From the NCBI GenBank assembly GCA_005406025.1, contig BGZK01000147.1:124001-188000 (forward strand): DNA of 64,000 bases, in the 5' to 3' direction. Each line of letters starts with the position of its first letter. Position 1 is the first letter of the stretch. Below the pieces are notes generated by a model, which was given only the letters and a program-made list of their open reading frames with translations, was not told the origin of the DNA and did not search any database. Below, in pieces: positions 25,901 through 34,777 of this stretch. The DNA comes from Eumeta japonica. Its lineage: Eukaryota > Arthropoda > Insecta > Lepidoptera > Psychidae. The translations under genes were made by a program, and so were the position numbers.

Positions 25901-26554
25901 ATTATGTGAAACAAAATGTCCTGATGAAGAATAATAAAATAACAAACCAAATTGTTAAAGATCCTAAAGAAGGGTTCTAAGCTAGTTAATTTCCATAAGA
26001 TGATTAATTAATGACGTAAGAAAGGATGTTTACAAGGATCATACCAAATGGCTATTTTCAGGCTCTGTCTACTACTTTAGTAAATTAATATAAACTTTTT
26101 TTTTAATCAATTCCATTTAAGTACCCACATAAACAATCAGTCTTTCTGTCTTCTGCCCTGAGTACCTCCTTTGCCTATCTGAACCAGTTGGCAAAATAGA
26201 TATTTTACTTTACATTATTTAGATTAATCCTCCAATTGCAGAAAATGTATAAGGCAAGATCCACAAGTAATCATGTACTTAGTACTTTTATAACACATTG
26301 AGAATATTTTTTCACAATTTTTTAGTTATTTGTATTTGATTTAAAGAAGATACATAAAAGTGAAAATTAAAAATAATATAATGAAAATATTGCACTTACC
26401 TAACATCTCTTGGAGCAGTCTTAATAGCTACATAAAACCATTTCCAATTAATTGTAATCCCTATAGCCGCCCCCAAAAGTACAGCAATTTGCCAACTCAT
26501 GAAAAGACACGCCACGGCGATAGTGGCCACCACAATGGCCATTGAAACTAACAT
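10959..26554 (-). CDS. Fatty acid transport protein (FATP/SLC27-like acyl-CoA synthetase), copy A
   Basis: The protein takes up long-chain fatty acids and activates them to acyl-CoA at a membrane. Twelve exons join in frame to 648 aa (minus strand): 26400-26554, 24616-24766, 22513-22750, 19716-19971, 18718-18919, 16278-16388, 15524-15605, 15309-15439, 15059-15209, 14451-14608, 13204-13357, 10959-11116. All introns are GT..AG. Hydrophobic membrane segment(s) lie at residues 1-40. The AMP-binding loop [10 protein letters not shown] is at 250-259, [10 protein letters not shown] at 388-397 and the FATP signature from [10 protein letters not shown] to STTEVE at 508-527. The length equals that of animal FATPs (about 650 aa). 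The ATG at 26554 is the first in frame. The open frame continues upstream to a GTG at 26641 preceded by TAG, so a spliced 5' exon remains possible. Third positions are AT-rich, and introns hold several transposons. Confidence 0.93.
11214..11710. mobile_element. pogo/Tigger-like MITE in last intron of FATP copy A
   Basis: The ends are inverted repeats starting CAGTGGAATCTCAATAACT (left) and the same on the opposite strand (right), about 23 bp with one mismatch. TA dinucleotides flank it at 11212-11213 and 11711-11712, the target duplication of Tc1/mariner/pogo elements. Inside each end, short CTCGTTAAGTCGAA-like repeats recur. At 497 bp it has no transposase, so it would need one supplied by another element. 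Confidence 0.85.
11908..12590 (+). repeat. Dispersed repeat copy 3, uninterrupted
   Basis: The copy runs from TTGGGTTCCGAGCCAGAATG to CATGCTCTTAGCTGGTTTTTT. It contains all blocks found in the split copy at 4682-8512, so it is the best reference for the family in this window. It lies in the last intron of FATP copy A. Confidence 0.75.
13672..13891. repeat. AT microsatellite and short tandem repeats in an intron
   Basis: An (AT)n run spans about 13672-13696. At 13779-13891 a unit resembling AAACAATCAATTAAAAACAT recurs three times with degenerate spacers. Both lie in the intron between exons 10 and 11 of FATP copy A. Confidence 0.6.
14679..14985. repeat. Tandem duplication, 162-bp period, next to an exon
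   Basis: The block beginning TTTTAGTTTCTATGA at 14679 recurs at 14841. The two copies stay aligned at an offset of 162 through TGATAATCAGTGGCAAT (14799 and 14961). A handful of substitutions separate them. The array fills most of the intron between exons 9 and 10 of FATP copy A. Confidence 0.85.
17650..18060 (-). mobile_element. Decayed LINE reverse transcriptase fragment
   Basis: On the minus strand, 17700-17760 reads as [12 protein letters not shown], the conserved thumb-region string of a common lepidopteran LINE. Upstream on that strand are degraded pieces resembling the LKVGLKMN..KTK segment that precedes it. Stops and frameshifts are frequent. It sits in the intron between exons 5 and 6 of FATP copy A. 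Confidence 0.6.
20030..20674 (-). mobile_element. Internally deleted Tigger/pogo-type DNA transposon
   Basis: The ends are short inverted repeats, CAGTAGAAACTCGA at 20030 and CAGTAGAAATTCGA on the opposite strand ending at 20674. TA precedes the left end; TC stands at the right, probably a mutated TA. A 645-bp body holds only the N-terminal part of a transposase on the minus strand. It lies in the intron between exons 3 and 4 of FATP copy A. Confidence 0.8.
20209..20436 (-). pseudogene. CENP-B-like helix-turn-helix remnant of a Tigger/jerky transposase
   Basis: From an ATG at 20436 the frame reads [20 protein letters not shown], followed by [20 protein letters not shown]. This is the CENP-B N-terminal DNA-binding domain (psq-type helix-turn-helix) that opens Tigger and jerky proteins. 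After KKNTDSI it runs into [19 protein letters not shown] and stops. The CENP-B-type second DNA-binding domain and the DDE catalytic domain are missing. It could at most encode a short DNA-binding peptide of about 75 aa. I see no sign that the host uses it. Confidence 0.8.
21150..21290 (-). mobile_element. Small LINE fragment (same family as 771-1420)
   Basis: The minus strand reads [15 protein letters not shown] followed by a stop and FGYLERK. This matches the LKEDVVTRVGRGMLRWFDHLER segment of the fragment at 771-1420. It lies in an intron of FATP copy A. Confidence 0.6.
23487..23629 (-). mobile_element. LINE 3'-tail fragment (same family as 771-1420)
   Basis: ACTAATGCCTATTTCCCACA and the following AGGGTTGGCAGAAACCACAG, then CATGCTCTTGCTTC and ATCCATCAATTATTTCATGC, align in order with 773-880. 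Only the tail is present. It lies in an intron of FATP copy A. Confidence 0.7.
25740..26085 (+). mobile_element. Decayed LINE C-terminal fragment, opposite orientation
   Basis: The plus strand shows NLKENIV, then LR-stop-FCHLES, then VYKDHTKW in shifting frames. These line up with LKEDVVT, LRWFDHLER and the CKDRSKW block of the same LINE family. Stops are frequent. It lies in the first intron of FATP copy A. Confidence 0.5.
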
Positions 26555-26641
26555 TATTATTGTTTTACGCCACGAAACGCGGCCTACTACGGAATAACGG
26601 ACCACTATCACGGCAATAAGTAAGATTTGGGAATTGGTCAC

Positions 26642-28810
26642 CTATTGCTTGTACTTTAACTAGTTTTAAAACACGTATTCTTTCTCAACAAACACTTGGA
26701 AGTTACAATGACTCGATATTTCGAAAGGTGGTCAAATGTTCAACAGTTAAGTGCTTGATAGCTACATCACAAAAAACCTGTTTGAAAAAAAAATTACTGT
26801 CCAAACGATTTTCCAATTTGAGTACGTACAATATTCATTACTTGTACTTAATAATGAAAGGAATACACATTAAATTTTACTTAAAACCAACACTACTTTC
26901 ACAGAAAATTTCGATACCACTGAACAGTTTATTGAATAAATAATTTGAACTACAAATAATACAGAACTTTACTCAATTATTTAAAATAAACGTTATAACC
27001 TATTTAAACAATCGTACTTGTTGTTGTACTTAATGTAATTAGATTAGAATATGGGCCAGTGTGTCAAATCATGAATATTGAACTTAAATTGTGCGGTCAA
27101 AAACGGGTGAAGGGTAGACATCGCAAACAAAATAGTTACGTCAATGTCACACTTTTTTTATATACATACAGTGTTACTAACAAATGAACAAACTTTTCAC
27201 CAAATTCACTTATATCCACCAAAATACCACTAAGGGGCCATCCTTAAATTACATCAAACGTATTTCATGATATTTAGAGCTTCACATTCTTGTCACTGGT
27301 GGTAATATTTATATAATTCTCCCTACCCTGGTATGGCATCGTTTGCTTATAATTTTTAAAATTTAAAAACTATTTTAAATTAAAATAACGCTTTCAAAAT
27401 TGTTTATGTTTTTAAAATCTCACATACTGTTTAATATCGTTTTCCACAAAGTTAAATAAAAAAAACAAACGTTTAAAGTTTTCGTTAAAGTTTAATTTTA
27501 CCATTTTAAATTTATATATGTGACCTCTTAAAACTTAGGCCTCTTTTATCCCTTGTCACACTTTTTGACCCCCTTTACCCTTAACGAGTACGTAACTTAA
27601 AGCTAAAATATCTTTACTTCGTAGGTTGTAACATAACTTTTTAAATACGACATAACATTTAAAAAATCTCCAGTATTTTAATAAATACCACACGATTGTA
27701 AGGCAATTGTCTCTTAAGAAGAACGAGCACAAAAAAATTTGAGGATAGCTCTCTATTCAAATCAAAATTATATATAATTGCAATCCTCATATCCATTTAT
27801 CGTCTATACATTAAGAGATTATATTCTAAGATATGTTGCATTTGTTTTTGCTTAATAAAGACTTTAAATTTGTATAAGCATATATTTTATATATCCCCAG
27901 AAATACATGCACACAAAACCTTGTAAATAAATTTGCGAATTTATGTGGCCGAAAAACTAGTAAGCACAGTTTATTTTTATTTTTAATAATGAAATTATAT
28001 CTATCACTATTTTTATTAACAAAACAAATCAAATTTTTTTCTTAGGTATATAAAATTTTCATATACAAACTACGAGCCACAGTTCAAATTCTAATTTTTG
28101 AAATTTACTTCTAAGAGACATACGAGATTTTACCTTATAAATCGCGCGAATGGCTCAGTTTTGCAACACAAAAATTCTCTAAACAATATTTTATGAATTG
28201 TCTCTGCAAAAAACGGCGTTATTTTCTTAACCATTAAATTATCCGTTCAAACAAAATATTTATTACAAAAATAAATAATAGGTATATTGGAAAAGTAGTA
28301 TAATTTAGTTTATTGAAAAAAACAAATTTGAAATGTCAGGGTTAATCATTACCTCTCACTCGCACATTATTGTTGTTTATACTCACACAAACATCCACAC
28401 AGCGCATAAAAAAATTAAACTCATTGAATGGCCCTTTAATAAACCATAAGTGAACTGGTCTTAACAGTATTGTTTCTTACAAATAATAATTATAAATCAA
28501 ACGAAGTTTTATTGTATTTACTTATAAAAACTTTTGTATACATATGTTTTCTGTTTCTATCATCTGTGTAATAAATGCATATATAGGGTTAGAAGTATAT
28601 TTTTGTTATTACAAATAACAATGATGTACTTCTAAGCCTCATAATTCCATAAATAAATGAACATTGTAAGTATTTTTATAATAAAAAAGAAACTGAAAAA
28701 CTACTAACCCAGCAGGACAACCCCAAGAACTTTGCGCTATGATATTTACTGATAAGCCTTTGAGCTGCTTGAGTTATAAATATTGACCGAGTTCTTGAGC
28801 TCAAAAATTT
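26642..28810. other. Upstream flank of FATP copy A; no gene seen
   Basis: AT-rich sequence immediately 5' of copy A on its strand, so it should contain the promoter and any 5' UTR exon. I find no compelling initiator, TATA box or coding exon homologous to the first exon of copy B. The frames at 26728-26943 and 27826-28032 are low-complexity and look random. Confidence 0.4.
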
Positions 28811-29137
28811 GAAAGACGGATGACCCTGCAGGCCATCCTTAAAACTTTTTACTACTTTAGTGCTAAAAGTATAAAAAATAAAGGAGCAGTAAATTATTGG
28901 GCGCATCACACTTAAAAGATCGATTTCATTGCTTTTTCAAGCTCTCCGAACTCAAAAATATAGTTTTAATACGTTCTCAGCTCTTCGAGTTCACAAAACT
29001 ATGCATATTAAAAAAACCTTTTCTAATTTTGCAACTACAATATTTTTCGAACGCCTTATTCGATTTTGATCTGCGTTATGAAATTAGACACAGTTTTTTT
29101 AAACAGAAAAAGATGACCGAGTACCGAACATCAATCC
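28811..29137 (+). repeat. Unnamed dispersed repeat, copy 1
   Basis: This 327-bp stretch aligns end to end with 59191-59515. It starts GAAAGACGGATGACCCTGCA (AAAAGACGATTGACCGTGCT in the other copy) and ends GACCGAGTACCGAACATCAA (CAACCGAATGCTAAACATTA in the other copy). The open frame at 28897-29190 lies inside it and shows no domain. I do not recognise the family. Confidence 0.7.
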
Positions 29138-29355
29138 CTCAAAAAATTCTCGTTATTTTAAAAAATACTTTTCTTTTAATTTTCTGTTAACGATGTTTCT
29201 TGAACGATTCTACGGATTTGATGTAGTTTGTAACGATGACGTTGTTTTTTTTTAGGAGAATAGCTGGTTAATGTTGAAATTTATTGGTAAAGTAGTACAA
29301 TTTTTTTCTAAAAAAACGCTTTTTAATACACAATAACACACATACGGCCCCGCGT

Positions 29356-29374
29356 ACACACACACACACACACA
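29356..29374. repeat. CA microsatellite
   Basis: A run of about nine AC units lies within otherwise unassigned spacer. Confidence 0.8.
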
Positions 29375-30338
29375 TACAGATATCACTCGGAAAATTATGG
29401 AAATACGTTCCTAGGGCTCTAAAACCTCAAGATCTGATGAAATCTCTATTTTTGAAAATCGAACAGTAACTCTCCAATTTTATGTCAATTTTTAATTTTC
29501 TTAGCGGGAAGATGAAATATCTCTAAATTGTAGGGCGGCAGTGCAACAAAAGCTATTACTACTTTTTTGTTAACTATATTACCTGTACTACTACTGAGTA
29601 GTAAGTTGTACAAGTCGTAATATTCAATTAATTTCTTTATTAGGCCAAGTTATACCTACATATTACCTTCAACATACTGAGCAATAAAATATTAAGGTCA
29701 ATATTCAATTAGTAATTCGGATACATTAGTTATTCAATCATAATGGTTTTCATTGATCTATAAAAAAGAGAAAATGTACAGTCCTGCGCCCAGAAACGGT
29801 CTCGGTAAATAAGTGCTAAAACAGACAGTTTAGCTCTCATTGCATTCAGTGTAGTTTTGCCGCCCTTCTATCACAAGGTCGAAGTGTTTTCTTAGTGAAT
29901 AAAAAAATAACACGAAAAAAACTATCTAAAAGGATGGTACTATTTGTTTTCGATGCGCAAAATTTAGGTTATTTATAATAGGTACTCAGTCATGCGTTAT
30001 AATGAGTATTGTGTATTTTTTCATTTAAAGTAGCATCAAAAGCCGAGATAGACCTAAGCAACACGGCCTCATTTTTCTTACGTTGTCACATCATTCGGTC
30101 ACATAACAATAGAGACTGTTCTTATATTATGGAGTGGCGTATTTTTATTATTTTTATATTTACATAAATATTAAAATTACCTCTAAAGGAAAATTATACA
30201 TTAGATTAAACCTATTCCAAAAAAATATATTTATTATATTTGAATTTGTTTTTAAAAATATTATGTATAAGTGTGTTCATCAAAATTATGTTAATGTTAA
30301 ATAGTCTTCATCGTATTTTATCGTATAGTATATCGTAT

Positions 30339-30376
30339 AGTATAGCAATATTAAGGAAGTTTAATATTGCTATACT
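30339..30376. repeat. Perfect 16-bp inverted repeat with 6-nt loop
   Basis: AGTATAGCAATATTAA (30339-30354) and its exact reverse complement (30361-30376) are separated by GGAAGT. A GTATAGTATATCGTATAG stretch precedes it. It is in the intergenic spacer with no neighbouring coding signal. Confidence 0.85.
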
Positions 30377-31162
30377 CTATTCACTTTAAAAATTATTAAG
30401 TTCTTTCATGTATACTATCACCAACATTATGTAATTAAAAGTTCATATTATTTTAATCTTAGATGACTACTACATTACTCTTTATTATAAAGAAAAATAT
30501 ACTATGATTCTTTCCATACATTCAACCGAAAAACAATAATAAAGATTGAAAATAATATTAAACCACTCCACTGATATCTTGTTTTAGAACAGTGTATAAA
30601 ATAAGACTTATAGTCTTCCAGTAACAAAATACATTACTTGGATTCTTTGCATTTAAAAAGAAACCTTATGTTATGACATTTCGATTGAAATGTCAGTTGA
30701 TAAATAATATTCCTTTCCTTTCTTTTTCTTTGACACTGTAAAATGGTATCATAAAATGTGAGACAGAGACATCATGTATACTTTGAACCATTTTTCGATA
30801 TTGAAATAGCAAGCGGCTATGCATTTTCTCTTTTTTATACATCTCTGTTCGCAGCCAGTTCAGAACGAGGGAGTTATGTGCGTTGTATTGTACCTTGCGA
30901 GGCGTCTATCGTTGCTTAGCAATATATACTCCGTCCGCCTAGTTTTTACGTCCACGGTCAAATTATGTGGAACTATGTCCGTGTGAGCCTGGCTAGCACT
31001 TGACCGATTTTCATATCTGAGAAGAGCCATTTAATATCACGCTACACTGTCTTCGTGAAACAGTACACGTCATTGTCTGCGCGTCGCTGTGTTTTCCAAG
31101 ATACAAGTACGTCTGCGCACCCTGCTGTCTATCAATCGAAAAAATGGTACCGCATACTGCAG

Positions 31163-31200
31163 TTTAAATATCCCTACCGTGGTGGATAGGGATATTTAAA
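31163..31200. repeat. Perfect 14-bp inverted repeat with 10-nt loop
   Basis: TTTAAATATCCCTA (31163-31176) and its reverse complement (31187-31200) flank CCGTGGTGGA. The outer flanks CTGC and GCAG extend the symmetry after a short mismatch. Confidence 0.8.
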
Positions 31201-31379
31201 TAGCAGTCTGTGCATGCTTTAGAAAATATGCATTGACCACTGACGCAAAAACAATTACAATTGTTATCATTAGATAAAATTTCGATTATTTTGGTTGAAC
31301 AAATAATCAGTCTTGGGTTATTATTTTAATAAAGATATAATAAAAAATGTTTATATATGTACACGCATTTCCATTCGCT

Positions 31380-32660
31380 TGTCTAACGTGTCTCAGCACA
31401 CATCCAGCCCCTGTTGTCTCATGCCGTCCAACTACAGACCGATCACTTCCCTCCTTTATCTTTACAATAATGGAATACGTTATTGACCACCAACTTCTCG
31501 AATATACATACAGGGAAACTAGTTGATTAATGACCGCCAGTCCAGTTATCTTAGTTGTTTGATCTATGATTGGACGAGGGCTGTTGAAAGCAAAAGGAGG
31601 CTTTAGCTTAAAGTTTGGAAGTAGCGAAGGCTTTAACAGTGTCTAACACAAAGTGTTTCTCTTGAAGCTTTCTTCTTATGAGATTCTAGAGAAATTATGC
31701 AGGTGGATTCGTAATTTATTTACAAGACGAAATATCAAGGTTGCAATTGACGGTACATGCTCAGATCCCAAGTTCGTGGAATGTCAGTGGCCCTCAAGAT
31801 TGTCTATTATCATCTATCCTATTAGTGATTTACTGAAAATTAATAACATTCTTTGTTATGCAGATGATCTTACTGTGGACCCCCTATACTCCATCCACAT
31901 TTATATTTTTCAGCACCGTATTGATGAAAATCGAAACCCACTTGTCTCTAAAATCGAAACAGCCTTAAAGCAAATTTTGAGTAGACCTTGCCGTATTTAG
32001 CGCGTTTACCGCTAAAAAAGCCCTCTTCGTCTCTTATTTCTCTTCGGAAACTCTCCTCTTAGTGCTACAGTGAGTATTGGAATTCTTACCGTCAACACAC
32101 CAGAAAGTATTCAATTCTGCGATCTTCTAGAAAACAAAGTAAAACTGACTTACAGAAAGTTTGGAGTGCGCAATAGAGCGCGACAGTATCTACTTCACAC
32201 CGCAATATCGCCATATACTTTATAAGGCATAGGTCCAAGGACATCTAAAGTGCTGTTGTCACCTCTGAGCTGAAGTAATTCAATATTAACACTTGACGCT
32301 AGACCACATACTACATAGTGTCTGCAATCATCGGTGATCCTCTAATATCGGGCCAGCTTGACTCGTTGGCCTTACAAAGAGGAATAGCGTCTTTGTGCAT
32401 GCTTTATCGTATACACTATGGAAACTGCTTTGAAGAAGAATTAAACCTTATTCCTATCGCTGAATTCAGTCATTGTTCCACTCGCTGAAGATATCATTAT
32501 CACCATCTGGATGGATAGCGTTCCATCACCGTATGTTTCATGTACAATTTTTTGCCGTGTACGGCAAAATTTTCTGATTCGAAATTCTATTGATCCCCTA
32601 TACAAAACCACCAGCTACTTTCTCCGCAAAAAGGGATCAAGACAATTAAACAAAATTAGT
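31380..32660 (+). mobile_element. Decayed jockey/CR1-like LINE, reverse transcriptase part
   Basis: In shifting plus-strand frames the sequence shows SNYRPIT near 31430, then LINDRQS, then TRAVESK. The open frame 31653-32000 carries LCRWIRNLFTRRNIKVAIDG and the catalytic NNILCYADDLTV. Downstream come degraded thumb-region pieces, including NKVKLTYRKFGVRNRARQYL near 32130 and a final exon-like block with HHHLDGWRS near 32500. Endonuclease is absent, so the copy is 5'-truncated. It is the largest feature of the spacer between the two FATP genes. Confidence 0.8.
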
Positions 32661-34777
32661 TTTAATAAAAATCAATAAGTGATCAACGCTGTATTCAGAA
32701 ATTATACTTCTCTATCATATTTAGAATATATAGTTTGAGCGATGGTTGAAACGAAAATAATCGTAAGATAATTAGATAACCTTAAGCACCTATCTCTATA
32801 GAAGGCAACGTCATAAAAAAGCCAAATCAGTAAAATTAGTTTGAATGAGTTTCTATTAGACAGATATATTCGAGTGTGAAATTTAATTCTAGTCGATTCT
32901 GTATTAAATTTGATAGAAAAACATAAATATAAATTCTATAAAAAGAAGATGTCTTAAATGAAAATTTTCTGATTGTTCTTTTCTATTAACATTGCAACTA
33001 GACTAACATTATATTGTGGATTTAATGCTTGTATTCATTATTCACTCAAGGAACTTTAGAAAGGAGGTATATTTATATAAGTTAATGATATGAACAAGAT
33101 TTGAAAACAATAGTTCATATTTATGTTCCCCTACTCTTTGTTAATCAATATCTGGTTTAAGAAAAATCCGGTATATATAATTCAGTTGAGTTCAGGTCAA
33201 AATGGTCAAATCCGAAATACTACAAATAAGGGAATAGAAAGTGTCAAAAAAAATAACTTACGTACTGACTATTCATTCGTAACAAAATTAAATCGAAACC
33301 GTACCATTTAATGATGCCCTGGTACTATTCATTAAACATATCAAGTGACAAATTAATTGAAAGTTTGTCATTGTGTTCTCAATAATAATTATTACTCATC
33401 CATTCTCCCTTGACGTATTGACGTATATAAATAATCCGACTTTTATACAGTACAATCGTTTTTTTCAATTGCAAAAAATGGTGTTAAGGAGTTTTTCCAG
33501 AGCAAGTGGGAACAAAATTTGAATTGGTTCTAGAGCATTATATACTAATTTCTAAATGCAATTGTCTGGGTTCAGTTGATTGCCTTGTCATACTTGAACT
33601 TAATAGTCTGCTCCATATAAATGGAATGTAGAAAGACCGATAGCTGTACTCTTTTATTGTGCTACGTATTTTTTTCAAAACTTAAATATTTGTATTTGTC
33701 CAATTTGGGATGATGACTCATGGAGATAGTAATGTCTTTAAATACTTTAGTACAAAAACACTGAGGATATTTAAAACTTTTATTCTTAATATATTTAGGA
33801 TTGTGTTTTTTATTGTCTATTATGGTAATTACTTAAAATGTATATATAACATTTGACATACACTTACATTTTCTGTATTTACTATCCTATCGCTAAATCA
33901 TGTTTATCAATCAAATACTTCCTTTGCATATATGCACTACTTCATATTAAAAACAAAAATAGTGGTAATAAAATAGGAACTTTTTAAAAAGCTACATTTA
34001 TTATATGTAGTATATATTTTATTATAATAAGTCCATTCCTATTGATTATTAAACACTGAATTGTAATAAACAACACTTTAACCATTTCAAAATTTATAAA
34101 TATATAACAATAATTAGCAAATTATAGAAGACATTGTATTTATGTACAATATTGCTTGGAAACAAATTAACTAATTCAGTCAAAACATATTCCTCTTAGC
34201 GGCCTACGAACATGGAATTATCTATCCCAATTCCCATTTGCATTAAATGCATTATTACCGAACATACCAAACAATTACAATTCAATTACATAATGCCTAC
34301 TAGAATGAACAAAACTAAAATTTCCGTATTTTTACATATATGTAGTAAATTTTACAAAAAAAAACCCAGCTTATTGAGCGTTACCCTAAACCAATTTTTT
34401 TTTCAGGTAAACAAAAAGTAATAATCAAATTAGAAATTAATAATTAAATAAAAATAAAAATAGAGATATTTCGTAAAAGTGTATAAAAATATTCTTGATA
34501 CTTATAATTTACAAAATATTATAAATAAAGTATAAAATAACGTAACACCATCATTAAATACTATTTTTCATAAATTAACATTACGCTCCAGTTATTAGCG
34601 TAAATTATTGTTTTTACCAAAAAGCGTTTCTTTCTTAGAAAAATTACGCTTGTTACATATATAGTTACTTATTAGAATCTGGTAATTTTCAGTAATACTT
34701 TAAATCAGTTTGTGCAAAAAACTACACAATAACATCTTAAATACTCTTCATGTCAATGGATTTTAAGAATATAAACA
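32661..34777. other. Downstream flank of FATP copy B; no gene seen
   Basis: Very AT-rich spacer ending at the stop codon of copy B. Frames at 33123-33311 and 34212-34421 have no recognisable domain. It should contain the 3' UTR of copy B, but I see no clear AATAAA on the minus strand within 250 bases of the stop. Confidence 0.4.

Noticed and set aside
26555..26641. Extending FATP copy A to a GTG start at 26641
   Set aside because: GTG is not a normal nuclear start codon, the preceding codon is TAG, and the ATG at 26554 already gives a full-length FATP. A spliced extension is left open as a finding.
28897..29190. 97-aa plus-strand frame
   Set aside because: It lies inside the dispersed repeat at 28811-29137, and the other copy of that repeat does not keep the frame.
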